Assembly (NCBI GenBank): GCA_964555645.1
Contig: CAZKTA010000003.1
Location: 145,217 to 209,216 of the forward strand
DNA length: 64,000 bases
From: DTLC01 sp964555645
GTDB lineage: Bacteria; Verrucomicrobiota; Verrucomicrobiia; Limisphaerales; DTLC01
Direction: 5' to 3'
Under the pieces are notes generated by a model. That model made no database searches, was not told the origin of the DNA, and worked only from the letters and a program-made list of their open reading frames with translations. Positions 35,363 to 44,739 of the stretch are shown here, piece by piece; within the stretch, counting starts at the first letter, position 1; every line of letters begins with the position of its first letter. The translations under genes were made by a program, and so were the position numbers.

Positions 35363-35670
35363 ACTACATGTGCACTGTCACATGCGCAGCGGGTAGATGA
35401 CCCCGCCTCGCCAACTGAACCAGAAAAACTGGATTAAGGAGCACACCCGTCCCTAGGACTCGCCAGACGCGCCTGGCTGTGCATGCACGCACGCAGACAG
35501 GCCTTACGTCCAGCACATCTGCGCACGGCACGCTGGTCGGTTCGGGAACAAGCTTGCGCCGAGGGTGTTTTGCGCGAGGACACGCAAAACCGCACGCGAG
35601 GCATTGTGCACTCCTCAACCAACTGGGTAATTCGGGCTAAATGCTCCAGGTACAAGGTGAAGACGCTTTA
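35363..35670 (-). repeat. Copy B of the diverged about 300 bp dispersed element
   Basis: Reverse complement of this stretch aligns with 19286-19585 (copy A). Conserved words are at the same spacing: CTTCACC near one end, AAGGCCTGTCT, GCGCGTCTGGCGA, CAGTTTTTCTGGTTCAG and CAGTGCACA. The shared hairpin is here GTTTTGCG/CGCAAAAC, longer than in copy A, which hints at paired change. The surrounding 35219-35975 has no gene I can support. Confidence 0.6.
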
Positions 35671-35964
35671 AGCATGCAGGTTTTGGTTCGTAGCAACGTT
35701 TTAGCGTGTGTGCGTCTGCAGCTCGCGCTTTCAGCGAGCCAACCTAAAAAAACCGAAGGCTCTTCTATAAACAAGGCTTAGAAGACAACCTGAAGCAAGG
35801 CCTTCAAGCTACACCGTTTGCTCTGCAGTAAACTCTTGTCCAACAAGAAAAGCACTGTGCAGCAGTGAACTCAACCCAAAAATGCCGCGACATAACAATG
35901 TATTGCTGTCTTTTTTTCCCGCCGAAAAAATGCTCGCAAGCAACGGTAAAACGGCGTATTGTTT

Positions 35965-35970
35965 TATAAT
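35965..35970 (+). promoter_or_regulatory. Consensus -10 box before the first prepilin-type gene
   Basis: A perfect TATAAT at 35965-35970 with no good -35 at normal spacing. If used, transcription would start near 35977, which would favour a start codon downstream of the GTG at 35976. Confidence 0.35.
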
Positions 35971-35975
35971 GCGAT

Positions 35976-36869
35976 GTGAAAAAGCTCGTGCACAAGCTAC
36001 CTTCCGGACACACGGCAATGCCGCCTGGCCGGCAAACCTGGCCGTATCCAGCGTGTGCCGACGCGCAAGCACGCATGCGAGGGTTCACGTTGATTGAACT
36101 GTTGGTTGTAATCGCCATCATCGCCGTTTTAGCGAGCTTGCTGTTACCAGCTCTTTCTAAGGCAAAAGCACGCGCATATACAACTGGTTGCTTGAACAAC
36201 CTGAAACAATTAACTCTGTGCTGGCAATTGTACGCTTCTGACCACGACGATGTCCTACCTCCAAACAACTCAATTACAGACATTAGTACCGGCCAATTGC
36301 TTGCTTCAGGTGGGTCATGGTGCACAAACATCGCCAGATACGACGCCGACCCAGCCGGAATCGTAAACGGCCTATTGTTTCCGTATAATAGGTCACTCGG
36401 CATTTACAAATGCCCCGCTGACAAGTCCACAATCGAAACACCCGACGGCACTAAACTCCCCCAGCCGCGCATCCGGAGTTATAACATGAGCCAGTCAATC
36501 AACGGTTGGCCCGAGTTCAACTGGCTGACAGCTACTGTGATCCCAAGCTACAAAAAGCTTTCGGATATCAAGGACCCGGTACCTGCACAGCTGCTGGTGT
36601 TCATTGACGTGCATGAAGACTCGATCTTCGACTCGCTGTTCGGGATACCCACCAAAGCTTACTGGGGACACACCGCTGCGTGGTGGGATATACCCGCAAA
36701 CCGGCATAACCAAGGTTGCAATTTTTCGTTCGCCGACGGGCACGCTGAGCGTTGGCGCTGGCGTGTGCCGAAAGTTGTGAAAGTCAAGTTTGCCGTTCAG
36801 CCAGTGCCAGAGGAAGAACTGCCCGATTTCAGACGTGTCCAGGCCGGGTTCAAACAGTATCACAACTGA
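35976..36869 (+). CDS. Prepilin-type N-terminal cleavage/methylation domain protein
   Basis: Up to 297 residues; the start is uncertain. The GTG at 35976 gives an unusual 34-residue leader, while ATGs at 36018 or 36075 (MRGFTLIELL) are alternatives. The type IV pilin/pseudopilin signal G|FTLIELLVVIAIIAVLASLLLPAL is followed by NLKQLTLCWQLYASDHDD and a C-terminal NFSFADGHAE (the H-x9-DG type ending). These proteins are exported and cleaved by a prepilin peptidase. They are very numerous in Verrucomicrobia and Planctomycetes, where their role is not established. A paralogue follows 95 nt downstream. No pilus assembly genes are nearby. Confidence 0.88.
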   Translation: MKKLVHKLPSGHTAMPPGRQTWPYPACADAQARMRGFTLIELLVVIAIIAVLASLLLPALSKAKARAYTTGCLNNLKQLTLCWQLYASDHDDVLPPNNSITDISTGQLLASGGSWCTNIARYDADPAGIVNGLLFPYNRSLGIYKCPADKSTIETPDGTKLPQPRIRSYNMSQSINGWPEFNWLTATVIPSYKKLSDIKDPVPAQLLVFIDVHEDSIFDSLFGIPTKAYWGHTAAWWDIPANRHNQGCNFSFADGHAERWRWRVPKVVKVKFAVQPVPEEELPDFRRVQAGFKQYHN

Positions 36870-36964
36870 AGGCTAAAGGTGGCTGGCGCAAGGCCACATT
36901 GGCATTCGTTCCTATTTCGTGCTAGGCTTGCGCATGAGACCAGACCAAACACAAGCCTGAGTAA

Positions 36965-37882
36965 ATGAACCAAGTAAGACAGGCGCGGAGTAGTATTTTT
37001 AGGTACACCGCTTCAGAAATGCGCTTGCTGCAGCAACACAGCAATCGGCACAGTGCTTTTAGCCTGATCGAGCTTTTGGTTGTTATCGCAATAATTGCGC
37101 TTCTTACAGCACTGCTTTTGCCAGTGCTCAACAAAGCAAAACTCAAAACACGCGGTATCCAATGCATGAACAACCACAGGCAATTGTGCCTGGCGTGGCG
37201 GATGTATTCCGATGACAACGACGAAAGACTTGTGTACGCAAGCGAAGACCCGTGGAATCCCGAAACATACAACGCTGCCTGGATAACCGGCACACTCGAT
37301 TTTGACCCCCGAAACCGCGCAAATTGGGACCCAGAGCTTACAATCAAGAAAAGTCCGCTCTGGCCGTACTGCGGCGGCAACCTTGAGATTTGGAAATGCC
37401 CGGCAGACCATTCGTCTGTGGTAGTGGGCGGCATACGGCGCCCGCGCGTGCGTAGCATGTCAATGAACATCTACCTCGGCGGCTGGGGCGGTACATACGG
37501 CGGCTGGGACCGTGCAATGGGCGCAGTATGGAGCGATTTCAAGATTTACCTGAAGCAATCCGATCTGCATAACCCGGGTCCAGCAAAAATTTTCGTGTTC
37601 CTCGACATGCGCGAAGACAGCATTGACATGGGCAACTTTGCCACTTGCATGGCTGGCTGGCCAGACCAACCCGAGCGATACGGCTTCTTCGACCTGCCTG
37701 GATTCTATCATCACCGCGCATGCGGGTTCTCATTTGCAGACGGCCACTCCGAAATAAAACGTTGGCGTGACGACCGTACCATGCCTCCACTTGTCCGCGA
37801 CGGTTTGGTGGTGGACTGGTTTTCATCGCCACACAATCCGGATGTAGCCTGGCTTCAAGACCACTCAACACGCAAGAAATAG
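36965..37882 (+). CDS. Prepilin-type N-terminal cleavage/methylation domain protein, second copy
   Basis: 305 residues from the ATG at 36965; MRLLQQHSN at 37019 is an alternative start. The pilin signal is SAFSLIELLVVIAIIALLTALLLPVL, followed by GIQCMNNHRQLCLAWRMYSDDNDE and a C-terminal GFSFADGHSEIKRW. It has the same architecture as the upstream gene but is clearly diverged (SLIELL for TLIELL). Probably secreted or surface-anchored; function unknown. The aminotransferase gene behind it has its own promoter. Confidence 0.9.
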   Translation: MNQVRQARSSIFRYTASEMRLLQQHSNRHSAFSLIELLVVIAIIALLTALLLPVLNKAKLKTRGIQCMNNHRQLCLAWRMYSDDNDERLVYASEDPWNPETYNAAWITGTLDFDPRNRANWDPELTIKKSPLWPYCGGNLEIWKCPADHSSVVVGGIRRPRVRSMSMNIYLGGWGGTYGGWDRAMGAVWSDFKIYLKQSDLHNPGPAKIFVFLDMREDSIDMGNFATCMAGWPDQPERYGFFDLPGFYHHRACGFSFADGHSEIKRWRDDRTMPPLVRDGLVVDWFSSPHNPDVAWLQDHSTRKK

Positions 37883-37910
37883 TTGCGCTTTACATCAGAA
37901 AATCTAAAAT
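37883..37910 (+). promoter_or_regulatory. Putative promoter of the aminotransferase gene
   Basis: TTGCGC (37883-37888), 16 nt spacer, TAAAAT (37905-37910), 21 nt before the ATG. An AAAAAGG Shine-Dalgarno lies between. Confidence 0.5.
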
Positions 37911-37931
37911 TGTGCTCAAACGAAAAAGGCA

Positions 37932-39107
37932 ATGAACTACCAGATAGCACAACGTGCATTGGCTTTAACACCGTCACTGACCTTGGCGATTGATGCCAAG
38001 GCAAAACAGATGAAGGCCGACGGAATAGACGTGGTCGGGTTCGGCGCTGGCGAGCCTGACTTTGACACACCTCAACACATTAAAGATGCAGCTGCAAAAG
38101 CGCTAGCAGCCGGGTTCACTAAGTACACACCTGCCGCTGGCATCCCCGAACTCCGCCAGGCAATCGCAGAGAAACACCGACGCGAAAACGGGCTCGAATA
38201 CAAACCGAGCCAGATCGTTGTCTCATGCGGCGGCAAGCATTCGTGCTACAATGTCGTCATGGCACTCTGTCAAGAAGGCGACGAGGTTATCATCCCCGCA
38301 CCATATTGGCTTAGCTACCCCGAAATGGTGAAACTGGCCGGTGCTACGCCGGTGTTTATCGAAACGACCGATGCTACCGAGTTCAAGGTCACACCCGACC
38401 AGTTGCGTGCAGCCATTACGCCACGGACGCGACTGCTCATCTTGAATTCGCCGAGTAATCCCACCGGCACAGTGTACACGCCCGACGAAATTAAAGCGCT
38501 TGGCGACGTCTGTCTCGAGCGTGGCGTATTGATCATGAGCGACGAGATTTACGAGCACCTGCTGTACGATGGCGCAGTACACAAAAGCGTGGCGAGCTTT
38601 TCAAAGGCACACTACGAACACACAATCATTGTGCACGGGTTTGCCAAGGCATGGAGCATGACAGGTTGGCGTTTGGGTTGGTGCGCCGCGCCTGAGCCGA
38701 TCGCAAAAGCCATTGACGCAATTCAAAGCCATAGCACGAGTAATCCGACTAGTTTCGCCCAGAAAGGTGCGGTGGTTGCACTCACAGGAGCAAATGATCA
38801 CTTGGCAGCGTGGCTCGCCGAGTTCGATCGGCGCCGCCGTTACGCGCATGCCCGACTTAACAGCATGCCAGGCGTTTCATGCTGCAATGCAAAGGGCGCA
38901 TTTTACCTGTTCCCAAACATCGCCAAGCTTGGACTGAAATCGGTCGAGTTCTGCACCAAACTGCTCGAAGAACAAAAAGTTGCTGCTGTGCCCGGCATTG
39001 CTTTCGGCTCCGACAACCATATTCGGATCAGCTACGCAACAAGCATGGAGAACATCGAGAAAGGGCTCGACCGACTCGAAAAGTTTGTCAGGCAACTCGC
39101 CGGCTGA
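37932..39107 (+). CDS. Class I PLP aminotransferase (aspartate aminotransferase type)
   Basis: 391 residues. Fold type I features: FGAGEPDFDTPQHIK (substrate loop), FTKYTPAAGIPELR, PAPYWLSYPEMV, LILNSPSNPTGTVY with the conserved Asn, MSDEIYEHLLYDG with the Asp/Tyr pair, and the PLP Schiff-base Lys239 in GFAKAWSMTGWRLGW. The C-terminus has NHIRISYATSMENIEKGLDRL with the carboxylate-binding Arg. It most resembles bacterial Ib-subgroup aspartate or aspartate/prephenate aminotransferases, which exchange amino groups between aspartate and 2-oxoglutarate. Normal length. Confidence 0.93.
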   Translation: MNYQIAQRALALTPSLTLAIDAKAKQMKADGIDVVGFGAGEPDFDTPQHIKDAAAKALAAGFTKYTPAAGIPELRQAIAEKHRRENGLEYKPSQIVVSCGGKHSCYNVVMALCQEGDEVIIPAPYWLSYPEMVKLAGATPVFIETTDATEFKVTPDQLRAAITPRTRLLILNSPSNPTGTVYTPDEIKALGDVCLERGVLIMSDEIYEHLLYDGAVHKSVASFSKAHYEHTIIVHGFAKAWSMTGWRLGWCAAPEPIAKAIDAIQSHSTSNPTSFAQKGAVVALTGANDHLAAWLAEFDRRRRYAHARLNSMPGVSCCNAKGAFYLFPNIAKLGLKSVEFCTKLLEEQKVAAVPGIAFGSDNHIRISYATSMENIEKGLDRLEKFVRQLAG

Positions 39108-39861
39108 CGCACGGCACAACTCAACAGGCCAGCTATTGCTTAACGCGTTTTGGACACGCCAGCCTGACCGTCCAAAGCTTCCCAGACATCAAAAGGTCCC
39201 AACTTCTTAGTCGGCTAAAAGGCAGGCCGCACTTGCCTTTGAACAACTTGCCCAAGTGCATCTCACGCAGACCCGCACTCCGCCAAATTACCTCATGCGC
39301 AACCGAGTTTCCAAGCGTCCGGCGTTAAACTGCGCTGGCGCAGCCAACCCGGGTAGCTTAAAACACAGTTAATGGGTATCAAATGGACTGTCGACTTCGA
39401 GGTTACTAGCTACCTCTTTGAGAAGTTTTGTACGCTCGCCGAACACTTTGTACTCAGGTCAGTTCGGCCGCCGCCAGCCCCATCATTCTAATTCATCTCT
39501 GATTCAACACCCAATACCACAGTAGCGACTTCTTTTGGGCATAGCCGCGCCAGCTCCTAGAGGCCAGGACCCACCTAGACTAAGACTCGTTCCACAAGCA
39601 ACTCCCCTGGTTGTACGAGCTGCACCCGGCCGCAATACCCTTCAAGTTTGCGCAACGGCGTGCATGCCAACCACTCTAAATCACCAAGCAAATCCACGAA
39701 CACGCCCGCAACTTGCCAGTTCTGGGGCACACCTTTTGCACCGAAGCTGCCCATAAACTCGTGGCGCATACCCAGACCAGGCGCACGCGTGCACTTTATG
39801 GTTGCAGACCGAGGGTAAACAAGCCAAACTACACTTTGTTTTGGCGAACCTGACAAAAACA
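39108..39861. other. Long intergenic region, possibly holding a decayed gene
   Basis: 750 bases without a clear gene. On the minus strand 39575-39862 is open with protein-like text (NWQVAGVFVDLLGDLEWLA). A second open piece ending at 39369 reads FGERTKLLKEVASNLEVDS and stops after PFDTH. Several stops lie between them. This could be a broken minus-strand gene, but I recognise no family. A 7 bp hairpin (AAAGGCA/TGCCTTT, 39218-39240) lies 110 nt after the aminotransferase. Confidence 0.3.
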
Positions 39862-40581
39862 ATGAAACGAATTTTATTGCTCAGCATTGGGGTCTTTATT
39901 GCTTTGCCGGCGATAGCGACCGAGACAAGTCCAAAGACCGAGGTTGCAGACGCGGCCAAAAAGCTCGCTGCGCAACCCAATTACAGTTGGAAAACAACCA
40001 TTACAGTGCCCGAAAGCGCCATGTTCCGGCCCGGTCCATCCGAAGGCAAAACCGAAAAGGATGGCTTATCGTGGATGTCAATAACGACCTTTGACGAAAA
40101 TAAAATGGAATTCTACATCAAGGGGGATAAGGCCGCTGTGAAAAACCCGGATGGCGCGTGGCAGTCCAAGGCCGAGGCAACTGAAGGCGCGGATGAATTC
40201 GGGCCGGCGATGTTTATTGCTGGGTTGCTTGACAATTTCAAAACGCCTGCTGCCCAAGCTGAGGAACTTGTCGGCAAGACAAAGTCTCTTGAAAAAACCG
40301 GTGAGGTGTACTCAGGAGAACTAACCGAGGAAGCTGTTAAACAATTGCTTGTGTGGCGACCGCGTCGTGGCGGCTTTACGCCGGAGATCAAAGGAGCCAA
40401 GGGCACCGTGAAGTTTTGGGTCAAGGACGGCGTGCTTACAAAGCTCGTGTACTCGCTCGAGGGCAAGATGATGTTCGGCGACGACGAACGCGACATCAGC
40501 CGTACCACAACAATCGAGATCAAAGACATCGGCACAACAAAAATTGTCCCGCCCGAAGAAGCAAAGAAAAAAATGTCCTGA
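39862..40581 (+). CDS. Secreted protein of unknown function
   Basis: 239 residues from the ATG at 39862, chosen for the signal peptide MKRILLLSIGVFIALPAIA. The mature protein is strand-rich with periodic short motifs (NYSWKTTITV, MEFYIKGDKAAVKNPDGAWQS, KGTVKFWVKDGVLTKLVYSLEGKM). It ends with IEIKDIGTTKIVPPEEAKKK. The layout resembles LolA/LppX-like periplasmic proteins that bind a hydrophobic ligand in a half-barrel, but I see no diagnostic motif. It lies 51 nt before the DapA-family gene and may belong to that cluster. Confidence 0.7.
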   Translation: MKRILLLSIGVFIALPAIATETSPKTEVADAAKKLAAQPNYSWKTTITVPESAMFRPGPSEGKTEKDGLSWMSITTFDENKMEFYIKGDKAAVKNPDGAWQSKAEATEGADEFGPAMFIAGLLDNFKTPAAQAEELVGKTKSLEKTGEVYSGELTEEAVKQLLVWRPRRGGFTPEIKGAKGTVKFWVKDGVLTKLVYSLEGKMMFGDDERDISRTTTIEIKDIGTTKIVPPEEAKKKMS

Positions 40582-40632
40582 CAAGCCAAGGGGACTGGCA
40601 TTTGGCACGCCACGCCAATGCAGGGTTGAAAA

Positions 40633-41655
40633 ATGAAAAGCAAACCAGCGGTCGAACCGCAAACGCAATTAAACAACTTAAGCGCGGGCATATCCGCAAA
40701 TGCGCGGATACAAAAGCCGGTGCACGGCATTATTCCGCCGCTAATCACGCCGCTCCTAGACCGTGACACGCTCGATGTGCACGGCTTGGAACGGCTCATC
40801 GAGCATGTAATCGCCGGCGGTGTGCACGGGTTGTTTGTGCTGGGGACAACCGGCGAGGCGCCCAGTCTGAGTTATAGGCTCAGGCGCGAAGTAATTGAGC
40901 GCACATGCAAGCTAACGGCTGGGCGCAGACCTGTGTTGGTTGGGATCACTGACACTGCATTTGTTGAATCAGTAAACCTAGCCAAGTTCGCCGCTAATGC
41001 AGGCGCACAAGCTGTGGTCGCGTCGGCCCCTTACTATTTCCCGGCCGGCCAGCCGGAACTGTACGAGTACTTTCGGCGGCTCATCCGAGAATTGCCGCTG
41101 CCGTTGTTCCTGTACAACATACCCGCGCTAACAAAGATACAGTTCGATCCTGAAACAGTCGCCAAATTGCTGGAGCTTGAAAAAGTTATCGGGATCAAGG
41201 ACAGCTCGGGCGACATCCGGTATTTTGGGAGGATTCTCGATCGGGCAAAAGTGCGGCCTGACTGCTCGGTTCTGGTCGGCACTGAAAGACTGTTTGTCCA
41301 GTCATTGCGGTTAGGCGCGCATGGGGGTGTAACTGGCGGCGCGCTGATTTACCCGCAATTGTTCATCGAGCTGTACGATGCATGCCGTTCTGGGCGGGAA
41401 AACCAGGTCAGAAAATTGCATCGGCACATGACAAGACTGGGGCGCATATACGCGATCAGCAGAAACGCGTCCGCCCCGGTAAAAGGTATCAAATGCGCGC
41501 TGTCGCTGCTGGGCATTTGCGACGATTTTATGGCCGAACCACTGAGCCGGCTCGGTGCAGCCGAACGTGAACGCGTACGTGCTGTGCTAGAGTCATTGGA
41601 TTTGTTGCACACAACCGAGAGCTGCCGCTGCACCGTGTGTGCTCGACATGCGTGA
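40633..41655 (+). CDS. DapA/NanA family aldolase
   Basis: 340 residues. The TIM-barrel family is certain: HGIIPPLITPL, GVHGLFVLGTTGEAPSLS (GTTGE motif), YNIPALT with the catalytic Tyr, and the Schiff-base Lys189 in VIGIKDSSGD. Members cleave or form 2-keto acids: dihydrodipicolinate synthase, N-acetylneuraminate lyase, KDG aldolase. The company of a predicted sialidase and a sodium/solute symporter favours a catabolic lyase such as N-acetylneuraminate lyase over lysine synthesis; this is inference. The N-terminal 27 residues and a Cys-rich C-terminus (ESCRCTVCARHA) extend beyond the family core. Confidence 0.85.
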   Translation: MKSKPAVEPQTQLNNLSAGISANARIQKPVHGIIPPLITPLLDRDTLDVHGLERLIEHVIAGGVHGLFVLGTTGEAPSLSYRLRREVIERTCKLTAGRRPVLVGITDTAFVESVNLAKFAANAGAQAVVASAPYYFPAGQPELYEYFRRLIRELPLPLFLYNIPALTKIQFDPETVAKLLELEKVIGIKDSSGDIRYFGRILDRAKVRPDCSVLVGTERLFVQSLRLGAHGGVTGGALIYPQLFIELYDACRSGRENQVRKLHRHMTRLGRIYAISRNASAPVKGIKCALSLLGICDDFMAEPLSRLGAAERERVRAVLESLDLLHTTESCRCTVCARHA

Positions 41656-41786
41656 GTGTGCAAGCTATTTTATCACGCACAGTTTGCTTCACGCCCATGT
41701 TCACAAAAACACAAATGTATCAACAGCTCGGGTATCGGCCAAAATTACTTGGGTTGGAAAAGTGCAGATTACACCAGCAAAATGCC

Positions 41787-42890
41787 ATGGTTCTCACAAC
41801 CATCGTTGCGGTCATGACAATTGCCTCGCAACTCCACAGCGCAGACCCGGCCATTGTAAAAGCTGAGTTCATTTTCGAGTCTGCGCCTTTTGCAGAGTGC
41901 CATGCCTCAAGCATTGCCGAGACCGACTCTGGCCTTGTTGCAGCCTGGTTCGGTGGACCGCACGAACGACATCCGGAAGTAGGAATTTGGTTATCACGGC
42001 ACGTTGACGGCGAATGGACTGCCCCTGTCGAAGTTGCAAATGGCATTGTGTCTCCGACGAATCGTTATCCGTGTTGGAATCCGGTGTTGTTCCAGTCCAA
42101 AACAGGGCCGCTGCTGCTCTTTTACAAAGTCGGGCCCAGTCCAAGCACATGGTGGGGCATGATGATGACCTCGACGAATTACGGTAAAACCTGGTCTGAA
42201 CCACGCAGGTTGCCCGAGGGCATCCTCGGCCCAATCAAAAATAAACCGGTCGAGCTTACAAACGGCGATATCCTCTGCCCAAGCAGCACCGAACACGCAG
42301 GTTGGCGCGTGCATTTCGAGCGGACAGACGACCTAGGTAAAACCTGGCAAGCCACGCCTCCGGTGAATGATCCGGCTGAAATTGCTGCCATTCAACCTAC
42401 GATCCTTATTCACCCAAACGGCAGACTCCAAGCACTAGGTCGCACACGCCAGGGTAAAATCTTCCAAGTCTGGTCAAAGGACAATGGATTGACCTGGGGC
42501 AAAATGAGCCTGACCGAACTGCCGAACCCGAATTCAGCTATTGATGCCGTGACACTGAAAGATGGTCGCCATTTGCTGGTTTATAACCACAACGTGCGAG
42601 ACGGATCCAACAACAAGGGGCGAAGCCCGCTCAACGTGGCGGTGTCACAGGATGGCTGTGAGTGGTCTGCTGCCTTGGTCTTGGAAGACGACCCAAACGC
42701 GCCCAATGGTTTCTCCTACCCCGCCGTCATTCAGACGCGCGACGGTCTGGTCCATATCACATACACATGGAAACGGCTGCGGATCAAACACGTGGTTATC
42801 GACCCGGCCAAACTCAAACTGAAGCGGATTACGGACGGCAACTGGCCGGCATCACAAGTCGGGTTCAATCCAACGGTCAACCCTTCATAG
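41787..42890 (+). CDS. Secreted sialidase-family (BNR/Asp-box) protein
   Basis: 367 residues from the ATG at 41787, chosen for a signal peptide (MVLTTIVAVMTIASQLHSA). It is a predicted-neuraminidase-type six-bladed propeller (COG4692-like). The sequence contains ECHASSIAETDSGLVAAWFGG and Asp-boxes STNYGKTW, TDDLGKTW and SKDNGLTW. GFSYPAVIQTRDGLVHITYTW closes the fold. Enzymes of this type release terminal sugar acids, but many relatives lack proven sialidase activity. It overlaps none of its neighbours, and the symporter starts 12 nt after it. An in-frame start 29 codons earlier is possible. Confidence 0.8.
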   Translation: MVLTTIVAVMTIASQLHSADPAIVKAEFIFESAPFAECHASSIAETDSGLVAAWFGGPHERHPEVGIWLSRHVDGEWTAPVEVANGIVSPTNRYPCWNPVLFQSKTGPLLLFYKVGPSPSTWWGMMMTSTNYGKTWSEPRRLPEGILGPIKNKPVELTNGDILCPSSTEHAGWRVHFERTDDLGKTWQATPPVNDPAEIAAIQPTILIHPNGRLQALGRTRQGKIFQVWSKDNGLTWGKMSLTELPNPNSAIDAVTLKDGRHLLVYNHNVRDGSNNKGRSPLNVAVSQDGCEWSAALVLEDDPNAPNGFSYPAVIQTRDGLVHITYTWKRLRIKHVVIDPAKLKLKRITDGNWPASQVGFNPTVNPS

Positions 42891-42902
42891 CGTTATACAC
42901 CG

Positions 42903-44402
42903 GTGCCACAGCTTAAAACCGTTGATTTGGCGGTGTTGGTCATTTACCTGGCCGGGATTGTCGCTTTGGGTTTGTGGGTTGGCCGGAAAAGCAAAGATAC
43001 CGAGCAGTTCATGGCGGCGGGCCGCAGGATGCCGGGTTGGGCAGCCGGGCTTTCGATCTTCGGCACGTATGTGAGCAGCATCACGTTCCTTGCATTGCCA
43101 AGCAAGGCCTTTTCCAACGATTGGAACGCGTTTGTGTTCAGCCTTGCAATCCCGCTAACGGCTTGGATTGCAGTAAAATCTTTTGTCCCATTTTATCGCC
43201 GAGCAGGCGTGCTTTCCTCGTACGAACACCTTGAACAGCGGTTTGGTCCCTGGGCACGAACGTACGCAGTCATTTGTTACCTGCTAACCCAACTGGCGCG
43301 TATGGGCACAATCATGTACCTGCTTGCGCTTGCACTGGCGCCACTGACGGGCTGGAGCGTGCCAGCCTTGATTCTGGTTACAGGCACGGTTGTCATCGTT
43401 TACACGCTGGTAGGTGGTATGGAAGCTGTGATCTGGACAGACGTTATCCAGAGCATCGTTCTGATCGCAGGGTCGATCTGCTGTGCGGCGATCTTGTTAT
43501 TTGACTTGCCGCACGGCCCCCCACAGTTGTTCGATATCGCCGCGCAACATAACAAGTTCAGCCTCGGCAGCCTGAGTTTCGACTTTACACAATCAACTTT
43601 TTGGGTTGTGTTGTTGTATGGATTCTTCATCAACCTCCAAAACTTCGGAATAGACCAGAGCTACGTCCAACGGTACCAAACTGCCAAAACCGAGGTCGCA
43701 GCCAAACAAAGCGTGTGGCTCGGCGCACTGCTCTACTTGCCGGTCTCTGCACTGTTCCTATTCATTGGGACCGGTCTGTTCGCGTTCTATACATCGCGAC
43801 CTGACCTGCTTCCGCAGACAGTGGCGGATACACCAGACAGTGTTTTCCCACACTTCATTGCCACGCAATTACCGGTCGGGCTAACCGGGCTTGTGATCGC
43901 GGCGGTCTTCGCCGCCGCGCAATCCACAATCTCAAGCAGCATAAACTGCTCAGCAACGCTTCTGTTGTGCGACATTTACAAGCGTTACTTCAACCCGAAT
44001 GCGACTGAACGCAACGCCATGCGATTTCTCTGGGCTACAAGCCTGTGTGTCGGCCTGTTTGGTGTAGGCATGGCATTGGCCATGATGCGCATTAGAAGCG
44101 CATTGGAAGCGTGGTGGAAGCTGGCTGGTATCTTCAGTGGGGGTATGCTCGGTCTGTTCTTACTCGGACAAATTTCTCGTTCCGTAAAAAGCCAAGCCGC
44201 ACTACTCGGTGTGGCTGCCGGCGTATTGGCTATTGTTTGGACGACCTTTTCACATAAGTCGTACTGGCCACAACTACTTGCTGCTGTGCGGAGCCCATTC
44301 CACGATCTTATGACCATTGTCATCGGTACGCTAACGATCCTATTGGTGGGACTGCTTGTGACAGCCTGTTGTACGGTTAAAAAAAACGGCAGCCAAAGAT
44401 GA
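42903..44402 (+). CDS. Sodium/solute symporter (SSS family)
   Basis: 499 residues starting at a GTG 12 nt behind the sialidase-like gene. It shows about 13 membrane segments. SSS-family signatures: GLWVGRKSKDTEQFMAAGRRMPGWAAGLSIFGTYVSSITFLALPSKAF (TM1-2 region with sodium site), GGMEAVIWTDVIQSIVL, and the YVQRYQTAK loop. Also seen is IAAVFAAAQSTISSSINCSATLLLCDIY with the conserved Ser-rich sodium-site helix. Likely imports the sugar acid or sugar handled by the two upstream genes with sodium. Last gene of that cluster. Confidence 0.92.
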   Translation: MPQLKTVDLAVLVIYLAGIVALGLWVGRKSKDTEQFMAAGRRMPGWAAGLSIFGTYVSSITFLALPSKAFSNDWNAFVFSLAIPLTAWIAVKSFVPFYRRAGVLSSYEHLEQRFGPWARTYAVICYLLTQLARMGTIMYLLALALAPLTGWSVPALILVTGTVVIVYTLVGGMEAVIWTDVIQSIVLIAGSICCAAILLFDLPHGPPQLFDIAAQHNKFSLGSLSFDFTQSTFWVVLLYGFFINLQNFGIDQSYVQRYQTAKTEVAAKQSVWLGALLYLPVSALFLFIGTGLFAFYTSRPDLLPQTVADTPDSVFPHFIATQLPVGLTGLVIAAVFAAAQSTISSSINCSATLLLCDIYKRYFNPNATERNAMRFLWATSLCVGLFGVGMALAMMRIRSALEAWWKLAGIFSGGMLGLFLLGQISRSVKSQAALLGVAAGVLAIVWTTFSHKSYWPQLLAAVRSPFHDLMTIVIGTLTILLVGLLVTACCTVKKNGSQR

Positions 44403-44739
44403 CCAAAAACCCTTAGTCACACCCAATTCGCAAGGTTCACAGATATACGCGTAACAGGGGCTAGAGACAGGTCGTACCCACGCGATGTACCTAAAACGAC
44501 ATGGCGCACCGATTGAAAATTTTTTTCCAACCTAAAACAACTCCTCCTATTTGATGCGCGCGCTCAAGCTTCCCACTCGTGCTTTTTACACTCTCAAGAT
44601 TGGCAGCAACCCATAAAGCACGCTTCGTTGTGCTGACCAAGGCAAAGAACGCTTGGCCCCTCCGTGCACAATTGACACGCTTGGCAAGGTGTGCTCATAC
44701 ATATTTGGTCTTTTGATAATCACTGCGTAAGAAAAGGCA
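44403..44739. other. Intergenic region before the radical SAM gene
   Basis: About 340 bases. A TTGACA at 44671 has no good -10 at 16-18 nt. An AAAAGG Shine-Dalgarno precedes the next ATG. Nothing else seen. Confidence 0.4.

Noticed and set aside
36000..37900. A pilus or type II secretion operon
   Set aside because: Only two prepilin-type secreted proteins are present; no ATPase, platform protein, secretin or prepilin peptidase gene lies nearby.
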